Shown: positions 1 to 7,092 of the stretch, one piece after another | Position numbering within the stretch: the first letter of the stretch is position 1 | How the letters are laid out: each line of letters begins with the position of its first letter | Origin: Bacteroidales bacterium | GTDB taxonomy: Bacteria; Bacteroidota; Bacteroidia; Bacteroidales; Muribaculaceae | NCBI GenBank assembly: GCA_900755985.1 | Contig: CAAEIL010000125.1 | Location: forward strand, 1-13,057 | Direction: 5' to 3' | Length of the DNA: 13,057 nucleotides | Translations under genes and position numbers: made by a program | Notes under the pieces: model-generated | The model's database searches: none | Told to the model about the DNA's origin: nothing | Seen by the model: the letters and a program-made list of their open reading frames with translations, nothing else

Positions 1-186
1 ATAGCAAATCAAGTCCGTTCGGCCGCAAAACCTTTGCAACAAACTAAATTTCAACGATTTCAAAGTACTCTTCCCGATTTTAATGGGACATTAATGATAT
101 ATTTTTTTGATTTTGTTCCGCTGCCTGCGACTGTCGGCGCAAGCGGATTGTCTCGCGCTGTTATTTTGGAAAAATCGGGTGGGAAA

Positions 187-218
187 TTTGGCATTTTCAC
201 ATTTTTATGTTAATTTTG
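187..218 (+). promoter_or_regulatory. Bacteroidota-type promoter for rprXY
   Basis: TTTG at 187-190 is followed after exactly 20 bases by TAATTTTG at 211-218. This matches the known Bacteroidota primary sigma consensus (-33 TTTG, -7 TAnnTTTG). Transcription would start near 224, about 240 bases upstream of rprX. Bases 1-186 upstream show no gene or other element I can support. Confidence 0.65.
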
Positions 219-223
219 AGGCG

Positions 224-462
224 AAATGTTAAAAGGTAACGGCTCGCGGACTTTGAGCCCGATTGCGCTAAGTATTTTCATATTTAAGCTTTTGCAACAT
301 TTTTAACCCATAATTGTTAATATAGCATAGGCGGAGTATAGCCCGGCATATTATACCCTCGGATATCGCCCCGACTTATCCTAAGAGCGGGATGTCGATG
401 GGATTGCAAGCCCGACCGGACCGGGTGGCGACAATGCCGAAACATACGTTGACATCGAAAAA
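224..462 (+). other. Long structured 5' leader of rprXY
   Basis: About 240 bases lie between the inferred transcription start and the rprX ATG without a convincing gene. Visible pairings include GGCTC (241-245) with GAGCC (255-259), TGTCG (393-397) with CGACA (429-433), and GC-rich alternatives between 410 and 429. A 26-codon ORF (226-306, ATG to TAA) begins almost at the inferred transcription start, but nothing shows that it is translated. Just before the rprX ATG the sequence is A-rich (a run of A at 458-462), which is usual for this phylum where Shine-Dalgarno sites are rare. I recognise no riboswitch class here. Confidence 0.4.
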
Positions 463-1992
463 ATGAAAAAATATATAATCTGGCTTCTGACTATTCTTAT
501 GGCGGTGACTTTCATAGGGTTGCTGTCCATGCAGATTGTCTATATGCGCAACATGCACCGTATGCGTTACGAGCAGTTTTCGGAGGCTGCACGCCAGAGC
601 CTCTATGCTGTTTCCGAGAAGCTGGCCCACGACGAGACACGCCGATTCATCGAAGAAGGCATCGACTCGTTGCAGACCTCGCCGGTCTACGCCCAGATAT
701 TAGGCTCGCCGGCACCGCGTGTCGACGGCATGCGATATACGCTGACAACGACCACGGGACTTGAGGCCGACCTCGAAATACGCGGCAACGCGCCCGAAAT
801 ACGTCAGCTTCAGGGCGCAGGCACCAGCGCTCTCTATCATGGCATGAACACCACTTTCCGCCAACGGCTCAACCGCCGCGAGAATATGGTCAACAATGTC
901 ATTCTCGACATCATAGCCCAGTCGTCGATGACACCCATCGAGGAGCGTGCCGACTCGGCTACCGTGCGCCGCTACCTGCGCGCCGAACTTGATACCATGG
1001 GCCTGAAAGACCTGCCTTTTGACTTCTCGGTAGTCAACTCGGCAGGTGTCCCCGTGTACCGCACGGCAGGCTTCACGGCATCGGACGATGACCCCGGCAA
1101 CATGTTTGTACAGGCGCTTTTCCCGCTTGATACCTCGGGACAGGAATATTATCTCAAGGTCTACTTCCCCACCAAGAAGGATTTCATCAATTCGACCCTG
1201 TCATTTATGGTGCCTGCTTTTGCGTTTACTTTCATTCTGCTGGTGATTTTTGTTTTCACCATCATCACGGCCTTCCGCCAAAAGAAACTCACCGAGATGA
1301 AGAACGACTTCATCAACAACATGACCCATGAGTTCAAGACACCCATATCGTCGATATCGCTTGCCGCGCAGATGCTTAACGACCAGTCGGTGCGCAAGTC
1401 GCCGGCAATGCTTCAGCAGATATCGACCGTAATCTCGGACGAGACCAAGCGTCTGCGCTTCCAGGTGGAGAAGCTGCTGCAGATGTCGATGTTCGAGAAC
1501 ACCAAAGCTACACTCAAGCTCACCGAGATTGACGCCAATTACGTCATCTACAATATAGTCAACACCTTCAAGCTCAAAGTCGAGAAATACGGTGGAGAAC
1601 TTGATGCCGAACTGGACGCCATGAATGCCCTTGTCGAGGTGGACGAGATGCACTTTACCAACGTCATCTTCAATCTTATGGACAATGCCGTCAAATATCG
1701 CCGCGAAGATGTGCCGCTGATATTGCGTGTAGGCACACGCGACCTTCCCGGCGAACGCCTCGAAATCACAGTCGCCGACAACGGCATAGGCATATCCAAA
1801 GACGACCAGAAAAAGATTTTTGACAAATTTTTCCGCGTATCGACCGGCAACCGTCACGACGTAAAAGGCTTCGGCCTGGGCCTTGCCTACGTGCACAAGA
1901 TGATTACCGAAATGCAAGGCGAAATCTCAGTCGAAAGCAAACCCAACCACGGAACAAAATTTATAATAATATTACCTCTCACCAAAAACTAA
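463..1992 (+). CDS. rprX: Sensor histidine kinase RprX
   Basis: This is the membrane sensor kinase of a two-component system, which autophosphorylates on histidine and passes the phosphate to the regulator encoded 6 bases downstream. The 509-residue protein has an N-terminal membrane segment (about 5-27), a periplasmic sensor region (about 28-246) and a second membrane segment (about 247-270), with no obvious HAMP domain after it. The kinase core is complete: H-box THEFKTP with His289, N-box NLMDNAVKY with Asn404, G1 box DNGIGI (439-444), F-box FDKFFR (453-458) and G2 box GFGLGL (469-474). Length, architecture and the partner gene match RprX of Bacteroides fragilis, known from work on outer-membrane porin expression. 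The name rests on recalled similarity of the pair, and the signal sensed is unknown. The start is the first ATG after an A-rich stretch and gives a proper N-terminal membrane segment. Confidence 0.9.
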   Translation: MKKYIIWLLTILMAVTFIGLLSMQIVYMRNMHRMRYEQFSEAARQSLYAVSEKLAHDETRRFIEEGIDSLQTSPVYAQILGSPAPRVDGMRYTLTTTTGLEADLEIRGNAPEIRQLQGAGTSALYHGMNTTFRQRLNRRENMVNNVILDIIAQSSMTPIEERADSATVRRYLRAELDTMGLKDLPFDFSVVNSAGVPVYRTAGFTASDDDPGNMFVQALFPLDTSGQEYYLKVYFPTKKDFINSTLSFMVPAFAFTFILLVIFVFTIITAFRQKKLTEMKNDFINNMTHEFKTPISSISLAAQMLNDQSVRKSPAMLQQISTVISDETKRLRFQVEKLLQMSMFENTKATLKLTEIDANYVIYNIVNTFKLKVEKYGGELDAELDAMNALVEVDEMHFTNVIFNLMDNAVKYRREDVPLILRVGTRDLPGERLEITVADNGIGISKDDQKKIFDKFFRVSTGNRHDVKGFGLGLAYVHKMITEMQGEISVESKPNHGTKFIIILPLTKN

Positions 1993-1998
1993 AGAATT

Positions 1999-2706
1999 AT
2001 GGAAGAACGTACACGCATACTTCTTTGCGAAGACGACGAAAGTCTGGGCATGCTTCTGCGCGAATATCTTCAGCAGAAAGGGTTCAGCGCCGACCTCTTC
2101 GCCGACGGCGAAAGCGGTTACAAGGCCTTTTTAAAAGGCAAGTACGATATCTGCGTCCTGGACGTGATGATGCCCAAAAAGGACGGTTTCGCCCTGGCTC
2201 AGGAAATCCGTGCCGTCAACTCGGAGGTCCCCATCATTTTCCTCACCGCCAAATCCATGAAGGACGACATCCTCGAAGGATTCAAAATCGGCGCCGACGA
2301 CTATCTGACAAAGCCATTCTCGATGGAAGAGCTGGTTTTCCGTCTCGAAGCCATCCTGCGCCGCGTCAAAGGTAAAAAAGGCAAGGAAATAACCATGTAT
2401 CAGATAGGCAAGTTCACTTTTGACACTCAGAAACAGGTGCTTATGATTGGTGACAAAATCACCAAGCTCACCACCAAAGAGTCCGAGCTGCTGAGCCTGC
2501 TTTGCGCACATGTCAACGAAATCCTTGAGCGCAACTTCGCACTCAAGACCATCTGGATTGACGACAACTACTTTAACGCACGCTCGATGGATGTCTACAT
2601 CACCAAGCTGCGCAAGCACCTGAAAGAAGACCCGTCAATCGAAATCATCAACATCCACGGCAAAGGCTACAAGCTCATCGCTCCCGAACCCTCGTCCGAA
2701 GCCTGA
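1999..2706 (+). CDS. rprY: OmpR/PhoB-family response regulator RprY
   Basis: This is the cytoplasmic DNA-binding regulator paired with RprX. The receiver domain (about 5-122 of 235 residues) has the acidic pocket (Asp12, Asp13), the phosphoacceptor Asp55 in VLDVMMPKKDG, Thr83 in FLTAK and Lys105 in TKPFS. The C-terminal winged helix (about 132-228) has the typical recognition-helix region SMDVYITKLRKHL and the wing IHGKGYKLIAP. All residues needed for phosphotransfer are present. It starts 6 bases after the rprX stop, so the two are almost certainly co-transcribed. The N-terminal sequence (RILLCEDDESLGMLLREYL) closely resembles Bacteroides RprY as I remember it. In Porphyromonas an RprY homologue has been linked to stress responses. 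The targets here are unknown, although the lipoprotein gene next door is a candidate. Confidence 0.92.
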   Translation: MEERTRILLCEDDESLGMLLREYLQQKGFSADLFADGESGYKAFLKGKYDICVLDVMMPKKDGFALAQEIRAVNSEVPIIFLTAKSMKDDILEGFKIGADDYLTKPFSMEELVFRLEAILRRVKGKKGKEITMYQIGKFTFDTQKQVLMIGDKITKLTTKESELLSLLCAHVNEILERNFALKTIWIDDNYFNARSMDVYITKLRKHLKEDPSIEIINIHGKGYKLIAPEPSSEA

Positions 2707-2761
2707 GCTGCCACGGCCACGCATACGCAACATACCAGTCCCTAAGCGGATTAGTATCAAT

Positions 2762-2809
2762 AAGTCAGGCGCCACCTTAGTATTATTGCTCAGGTGGCGT
2801 CTGACTTTT
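2762..2809 (+). terminator. Intrinsic terminator after rprY
   Basis: A 16-bp stem pairs 2762-2777 with 2792-2807 (one G-U pair) around a 14-base loop, and is followed by a short T run (2806-2809). It lies 55 bases past the rprY stop. A near-copy of the right flank, GTCTGACTTTTGT (2799-2811), recurs as GTCAAACTTTTGT at 2829-2841. Confidence 0.85.
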
Positions 2810-2914
2810 GTATCATTGCCGGGACGGTGTCAAACTTTTGTCACGGCTCTGACGTTATATCATGAAAAGATACAAAAGATATATATTTAGTTACACTATA
2901 AAACACACGCAATT

Positions 2915-3382
2915 ATGAAGAAAATTCTGACATTGGCAATGGTTGCCTTTATGGCAATAGCTGTGCCTACGGTATTTACTGCCTGTGACGACGATAATGA
3001 CGATATTGAAACTGTAGTACCGCCCGACCAGATTCCCGACATTGCAAAAAGCTTCCTCGCCAAATACTACCCCACAGCAAAAATTCAGAAAGTAGTTACC
3101 GAACAGACTCCCCAAGGCTACGAATACGACGTTATTCTCGACAACAAGCACGAAATAACCTTCGATACCTACGGATATTGGATTGAAATAGAAGCTCCCG
3201 GGTTCGAAACCATTCCCGCCGGTATTCTTCCTGCAGTAACCGAGGAATATCTTAGCACCAATTATCCCTACGTCGGTGTCCACAGTGTCGAACTTATCAA
3301 CGGACAGTACAAAGTCGAACTTCTCGACGGCAAAGACCTCATCTTTGACAAAGACGGCAACTTTGTCGCCATCACCGACTGA
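2915..3382 (+). CDS. PepSY-like-repeat lipoprotein, likely surface exposed
   Basis: This is a small secreted lipoprotein of 155 residues. Residues 1-23 form a signal peptide ending FTA before Cys24. The following acidic run DDDNDD resembles the lipoprotein export signal (acidic residues just after the cysteine) that sends Bacteroidota lipoproteins to the outer face of the outer membrane. The mature part holds two similar modules (about 36-95 and 100-155), each with a helix of the form IAKSFLAKYYPTAKI or LPAVTEEYLSTNYPYV followed by strands that end with F-D-x-x-G. This is the layout of the PepSY-like family formerly described as beta-lactamase-inhibitor-like (DUF2874). Members are often small periplasmic or surface proteins of unknown role, frequently near two-component systems. 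A separate transcript is likely, because a terminator precedes it. The upstream TATATTTA at 2882-2889 is a possible -7 box with no good -33 partner. Confidence 0.85.
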   Translation: MKKILTLAMVAFMAIAVPTVFTACDDDNDDIETVVPPDQIPDIAKSFLAKYYPTAKIQKVVTEQTPQGYEYDVILDNKHEITFDTYGYWIEIEAPGFETIPAGILPAVTEEYLSTNYPYVGVHSVELINGQYKVELLDGKDLIFDKDGNFVAITD

Positions 3383-3408
3383 CCCGGCCACAGCCCTCCC
3401 CTAAATCG

Positions 3409-3439
3409 CAAGCGCTTCCTCTCCATCAGGGAGCGCTTG
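3409..3439 (+). terminator. Terminator-like hairpin after the PepSY-like gene
   Basis: A 12-bp stem pairs 3409-3420 with 3428-3439 (core CAAGCGCT/AGCGCTTG, one T-G pair) around a 7-base loop, 26 bases after the stop codon. No T tract follows, so it may stabilise the 3' end or be a weak terminator. Confidence 0.55.
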
Positions 3440-3489
3440 TGCCGTATATATTGGTGTCTTATTGCCCTGGAGTCAGGCGATTTTCTCAG

Positions 3490-3551
3490 GCTAAATCCTA
3501 ATTATCAGAAAATTGTTGTATATTTGCAAATATAAAATCAGGGATTTTAGC
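3490..3551. repeat. Inverted repeat flanking the kinase promoter
   Basis: GCTAAATCC (3490-3498) and GGATTTTAGC (3542-3551) are inverted copies apart from one extra T. They flank the -7 box at 3519-3526. The right arm also forms a local hairpin, TAAAATC (3533-3539) with GATTTTA (3543-3549), ending 4 bases before the start codon. It could be an operator or a translation-control element. Confidence 0.4.
3519..3526 (+). promoter_or_regulatory. -7 promoter element for the kinase gene
   Basis: TATATTTG is an exact match to TAnnTTTG, 27 bases before the kinase start codon, which predicts a 5' leader of about 20 bases. No TTTG or TTG sits at the expected -33 position, so the promoter may be weak or activator-dependent. 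Confidence 0.5.
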
Positions 3552-3553
3552 TT

Positions 3554-5476
3554 ATGAATTATTTATTAGAGACAGGGACCGTCCTGCATGGCAAGAGTTA
3601 TGATTACAGGATAATACGCATTCTTGGCAAAGGCTCGTTTGGCGTGACATATCTGGCGGGTGTACATCTCAAGGGTGAGCTCGGAACATTGAATTCCGAG
3701 ATACTGGTCGCTGTCAAAGAGTTTGGTATGCGCATTGGCAACGGCGAAGATGAGTGTACTTCGGCCGGCTTCATCGGCGCCACAGCCAAATATTACAAGT
3801 CGGAATTCATTGAAGAAGCATTGAAGCTCAGTCGTTTGCGTAACCCCTCTATTGTTAAGGTGTTAGAGCGGTTCGAGGAAAATGGGACGTCATATTATGT
3901 CATGGAATATGTCTCGGACGAAAGCCTTGAAACTTTAATCAACTTCAATGGTCGGCTGGATGTTTCCGATGGTCTCGCGTATGCCAAAAAGATAGCTGAG
4001 GCTTTGGGATATATGCACCGTAATCAGATGATGCACTTGGACTTGAAGCCCTCCAACATAATGATAAGACGCAACGGCGACATTGTTTTTATAGACTTTG
4101 GCATTGCCAGAAGATTTGACCCCAAGGAAATTTCCAATGCTTTCCCAAAAGTCGGTCATGGGACACCCGGCTATGCTCCCCTCGAGCAATCAAACTATTA
4201 TAGTAAGTTCGGCGGCGAATTCCCGGCGACAATGGACATATACGCATTTGGCGCCACTATGTTCAAGATGTTAAGCGGTAAGCGTCCGCCCGAGGCGTGG
4301 GTGGTTCTCAATGAAGGTTTCCCGTATGTCGACTTGCAGAATGTCGGTGTGCCCGAAAAACTTATTGCCCTGATTGCCAAATGTATGGAGCCGTTGTGCA
4401 AGAAAAGGTATCAGACAGTCGAGGCGCTTTCCGCGGCACTTGATGCCATCGAAAGCGACGCAACGATTGCCGTCCGCAACAAGGCTCAGCAAGGCTATTT
4501 CAAGAGAAAACATGAGTCTGCGGACTACAGCGCGCCCACCATCGAGAAGGTCGCCGTGACATCCGCGTTAGATTTCCCCGAAATTATAAATATCAAGTTA
4601 CTGGACAACAGCCGCCGGGGACGGTCATACCAAATCGTCATGTCCGACGGACATGAGGAAGACGCCGATTGTAATTTCGTGAAGATTTGGGACAAGGGCA
4701 AGCTGATTGCCATAGGTAAATTTAGAGTCGGCATCCCCCAGGATGTGAAGTCTTTTTTAATTTCACACGGTTTTCTCAGCACCTGTCATTGGGAAAACGA
4801 AAGCAGCACGAGTTGCCTTAACGATGATTGCGGAACCGATGCCTCGATAACGATGATTTTGCCCGGCAAAGAGACATTTTTAAGGCGAGTGCAGCACGCG
4901 CACCCCGATTTTCATAATTTATTGCTTGACGAGCTGTCCGACTTAATCAACACCACCTCGCTGAAGTATTTAATTGCAAAAGCTCTCGCCCTGGCATCGG
5001 ACAAAACCGCTCCGTCCGAAGCAACACTCCGGACCGTCCCACTGCAAGCCGACACCACTAAAATCGAAATAACACACTTCAACCAAAGCCCCGGTTCCGG
5101 AAAATATCACTTGCTTATAACACCTGAGCTGATAAAGATGAGAGTGTCGGGGTATCCCATTGGAAACATCGAGCAGGAAATAGAAAACGACAGCGAAACC
5201 TTCTTAAAACTGCTGAATGAAATCGGCAGGTGGCATTATCTGCCCGAGGGGCGCAAGTTTAGCCAAAATGAATTTTCCGAAGCGCCTGACAGTTTGTTGG
5301 TTATGCTGTACAGCGAAAGTCAAACATCGCCATATCTAGCATTGGAAAGCCGCTCGATTTCCCGAAATAATTACGGCAACCTGCAAGGCGACTCATCATA
5401 TTTCAGCCAAAGAATCATCTCCCTTATCCCCCAATTAGAAAAGCTGCTGACCTACGCCCCCCGCCGACACCCATAA
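3554..5476 (+). CDS. Soluble Hanks-type Ser/Thr protein kinase with unknown C-terminal half
   Basis: The protein has 640 residues. The N-terminal kinase domain (about 17-300) is complete: glycine loop GKGSFG (25-30), ATP-binding Lys55 in VAVKEF, a helix-C glutamate at 87 or 88, catalytic loop HLDLKPSN with Asp163 and Asn168, DFG (181-183), GTPGYAPLE in the activation segment and Asp228 in the DIYAFG motif. The HRD arginine is Leu162, so this is a non-RD kinase that may not need activation-loop phosphorylation. Residues about 340-640 match no family I can name. They read as mixed alpha/beta, with stretches such as GRSYQIVMSDG and GKYHLLITPELIKM that might be related modules. I see no membrane segment and no PASTA repeats, which suggests a cytoplasmic enzyme. 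The first ATG fits the short leader predicted by the -7 box at 3519-3526. Substrates are unknown. The base composition looks more AT-rich than that of the genes to the right. Confidence 0.88.
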   Translation: MNYLLETGTVLHGKSYDYRIIRILGKGSFGVTYLAGVHLKGELGTLNSEILVAVKEFGMRIGNGEDECTSAGFIGATAKYYKSEFIEEALKLSRLRNPSIVKVLERFEENGTSYYVMEYVSDESLETLINFNGRLDVSDGLAYAKKIAEALGYMHRNQMMHLDLKPSNIMIRRNGDIVFIDFGIARRFDPKEISNAFPKVGHGTPGYAPLEQSNYYSKFGGEFPATMDIYAFGATMFKMLSGKRPPEAWVVLNEGFPYVDLQNVGVPEKLIALIAKCMEPLCKKRYQTVEALSAALDAIESDATIAVRNKAQQGYFKRKHESADYSAPTIEKVAVTSALDFPEIINIKLLDNSRRGRSYQIVMSDGHEEDADCNFVKIWDKGKLIAIGKFRVGIPQDVKSFLISHGFLSTCHWENESSTSCLNDDCGTDASITMILPGKETFLRRVQHAHPDFHNLLLDELSDLINTTSLKYLIAKALALASDKTAPSEATLRTVPLQADTTKIEITHFNQSPGSGKYHLLITPELIKMRVSGYPIGNIEQEIENDSETFLKLLNEIGRWHYLPEGRKFSQNEFSEAPDSLLVMLYSESQTSPYLALESRSISRNNYGNLQGDSSYFSQRIISLIPQLEKLLTYAPRRHP

Positions 5477-5508
5477 AACACAAAATTCTTAGTATCAATT
5501 GCATAGTT

Positions 5509-5537
5509 AATAAGGTCATTTCGGAGAAAGCCTTATT
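5509..5537. terminator. Possible bidirectional terminator between convergent genes
   Basis: AATAAGG (5509-5515) pairs with CCTTATT (5531-5537), and an inner TTTC (5519-5522) pairs with GAAA (5526-5529). It lies between the kinase stop and the end of the convergent secreted-protein gene. T-rich sequence follows on the plus side. A second short palindrome, CTTGTT/AACAAG (5671-5686), lies just past the minus-strand stop. The rest of 5477-5689 shows nothing recognisable. Confidence 0.45.
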
Positions 5538-5689
5538 TATTAGCCTATTCAATATGAATTTTTTATAGTTTTGTAACCTTTTGTTTCGAGACTATGGGAT
5601 ACACGATTTTGCGGGCATTTTTGGCATTGTTATTGAGACGGAGGGAGAAATGCGGCCGAAGATAATCGACCTTGTTTAATAACAAGCGC

Positions 5690-6709
5690 TTATTTTATGC
5701 CTGATTCGGAAATTTCCACTTCACTGATATTCTTCCAAAATCTTATGGATTTATTGTTTACGGTATCATCCTTTAATGTCATCAGCGAATCATACATTAC
5801 ATCATCTATAATGGAGAACTTTCCGGCCATCGGATCACTGATGTCAATAAATTTGATTATTATGGAATCATAAAAACCATCATCTGTGCGAAATCTCAAT
5901 TCCGTTTCTCTAAGTCTGTCAACTTTACACCTGAGTCCGTCATCGCGTGTTATTACTACAGTTTCATAGTTGCCTGAATTTCCGTCATTTGAATAGAAAG
6001 TGACATTATAGGTTCCAAACGTTGTTTTCACATTTGCGGACCCGAATACGCGCGCACCGTAATTCGTGTTCAACAACCCGGTTCTTTTAACCCATGAGAA
6101 ATCAGGCTGTCGCATACTGAAATCTGATCGAATCATGTTTGGAAACACGTTCATCGTGACCTCTTTTAACGGGAACGCGTTGTTTCGTGGCGATTTTGCA
6201 AATACCATGAGACTTTTAACAAGATCCTCTCGGGCTAAATACCTGTCTTCTTCTTTATCTGATGGATAATATCCGCCAACAACAATGTGAGTTGTCCCGA
6301 TGCATTTACCCAGGCGCCCATCGCTTCCGTAAATATTCACAGTATAATCGTTTATTGATTTGATGCCAAGATTAAAATCGCTTCTTTCTAATCCGGCATA
6401 GGTCGTATAATTATAGCCATCTTGAAAAATCTTGATTCTTTCTATATCGGAGGGATTATTATTCCTATCCATATATTTTACCTTAATAGGTAAATATCGA
6501 TCTGTTGCATTAAAATCCTCCTCATATACTGTAACAGCACCTCGTAGACTTTGCCCCGCATAAGGGTCTTTGGCACTTACAATTTCTTTAACTGCGATTT
6601 GCTTGTTGTATGTATTCTGAGCCTTAACAGTGTGCGATGTGCACATCATTACCATTATGACTAAGACTAAGACCTTGAGAGGCTTGGATATGACGTTAAT
6701 GGACTTCAT
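5690..6709 (-). CDS. Secreted protein of unknown function
   Basis: This encodes 339 residues from the ATG at 6709. A signal peptide is clear: basic N-terminus, hydrophobic core VLVLVIMVMM and a likely signal peptidase I site after VKA, just before Gln. No lipobox is present, so the product is probably periplasmic or released. The mature part has alternating strand-like segments rich in Tyr, Asn and Asp (for example YLPIKVKYMD, YTVNIYGSDG, TYNVTFYSNDG), suggesting beta-rich folds, perhaps two domains around a helical stretch near LAREDLVKSLMVFAK. I recognise no family. The reading frame extends upstream to a TTG at 6748, but that overlaps the predicted promoter, so the ATG is preferred. The gene is visibly more AT-rich than the hydrolase, exporter and xse genes, which hints at recent acquisition. 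It is convergent with the kinase, with no direct evidence of a shared role. Confidence 0.75.
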   Translation of the reverse strand: MKSINVISKPLKVLVLVIMVMMCTSHTVKAQNTYNKQIAVKEIVSAKDPYAGQSLRGAVTVYEEDFNATDRYLPIKVKYMDRNNNPSDIERIKIFQDGYNYTTYAGLERSDFNLGIKSINDYTVNIYGSDGRLGKCIGTTHIVVGGYYPSDKEEDRYLAREDLVKSLMVFAKSPRNNAFPLKEVTMNVFPNMIRSDFSMRQPDFSWVKRTGLLNTNYGARVFGSANVKTTFGTYNVTFYSNDGNSGNYETVVITRDDGLRCKVDRLRETELRFRTDDGFYDSIIIKFIDISDPMAGKFSIIDDVMYDSLMTLKDDTVNNKSIRFWKNISEVEISESGIK

Positions 6710-6745
6710 AATTGCATTACAATGTGTTGATGCGATTGATTTCGA

Positions 6746-6753
6746 CAAATTTA
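6746..6753 (-). promoter_or_regulatory. -7 promoter element for the secreted orphan gene
   Basis: On the minus strand TAAATTTG matches TAnnTTTG exactly, about 36 bases before the ATG at 6709. No clear -33 box is seen. Its position argues against translation starting at the upstream TTG (6748). Confidence 0.45.
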
Positions 6754-6879
6754 GGTATTTTTACTCGAATTTCAGCTGTCGGGATGCTAAAATATCGTGG
6801 CTGACTACGGTCTTTTCTTTTCTTAAAAGGTTGATTTGGGATTGTGGTGGAGTGAGAATATTCCTCGGATATCTTTCGT

Positions 6880-6901
6880 GGGGGGGGGAGGGGGTTGAGG
6901 G
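6880..6901 (+). repeat. G-rich tract, possible G-quadruplex or slippage site
   Basis: Nine consecutive G (6880-6888), an A, five G (6890-6894), then TTGA and GGG (6899-6901). This satisfies a four-tract G-quadruplex pattern if the nine-G run supplies two tracts. It lies in the divergent intergenic region between the secreted orphan gene (minus) and the leader promoter at 6949. Homopolymeric G runs are prone to length change on replication. Nothing else is evident from 6760 to 6940. Confidence 0.5.
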
Positions 6902-6948
6902 TTTAAGTCCTAAATACTGTTAAAAGCCGTTTAGCTTATTTAAATGTC

Positions 6949-6979
6949 TTGGTATTGAGCACTTTATTAGTTAACTTTG
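6949..6979 (+). promoter_or_regulatory. Bacteroidota-type promoter for leader or small RNA
   Basis: TTG at 6949-6951 is separated by 20 bases from TAACTTTG at 6972-6979, an exact match to the TAnnTTTG -7 box. The predicted transcription start is near 6986, about 113 bases before the start codon of the beta-propeller lipoprotein. Confidence 0.6.
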
Positions 6980-6985
6980 CATAGT

Positions 6986-7092
6986 CAACAATCTGAAGGA
7001 CCTCGGCACGAGGCTTCCTGACATACTCCCGGGCGCGTTTTTAGATCTATTTCGCGACCATTGCGGACCTCGATAAGAGGTCTTGTTTTTTT
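6986..7092 (+). ncRNA. Three-hairpin leader RNA or small RNA ending in a terminator
   Basis: From the promoter at 6949-6979 a transcript of about 105 bases would contain three hairpins. H1: AGGACCTCG (6997-7005), loop GCA, CGAGG (7009-7013), then TCCT (7016-7019) closing the stem after a 2-base bulge. H2: CGCG (7034-7037) with CGCG (7053-7056), extended by GG (7031-7032) with CC (7058-7059), with a large loop containing AGATCT. H3: the intrinsic terminator at 7065-7092. H1 and H3 share the same left-arm octamer GGACCTCG (6998-7005 and 7065-7072). The H1 right arm CGAGG can therefore pair with CCTCG of H3 and break the terminator, and GACCTC of H1 can pair with the H3 right arm. This layout fits an attenuator or riboswitch for the downstream lipoprotein, or an independent small RNA. 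I cannot assign it to a known class. Confidence 0.5.
7065..7092 (+). terminator. Intrinsic terminator just before a start codon
   Basis: GACCTC (7066-7071) pairs with GAGGTC (7077-7082) around a 5-base loop, with a further G-T pair, followed by TTG and seven T (7086-7092). This is a standard Rho-independent terminator. It ends six bases before the ATG of the beta-propeller lipoprotein, so it cannot serve the upstream gene, which is on the other strand. It must end a short transcript or attenuate the downstream gene. Confidence 0.8.

Noticed and set aside
226..306. 26-codon ORF in the rprX leader as a gene
   Set aside because: It starts at the predicted transcription start with no ribosome-binding context and has no recognisable sequence. 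It is mentioned only as part of the leader finding.
1201..1917. Minus-strand open frame of 238 codons within rprX
   Set aside because: The plus strand here encodes all histidine kinase motifs; the minus frame is a shadow with no family features.
2891..3391. Minus-strand open frame of 166 codons opposite the PepSY-like gene
   Set aside because: The plus frame has a lipoprotein signal and two family repeats; the minus product is a hydrophobic mirror of it.
6710..6748. TTG start giving 13 more residues to the secreted orphan
   Set aside because: It would bury the signal peptide start and lies within the predicted -7 box. The ATG at 6709 gives a normal signal peptide.
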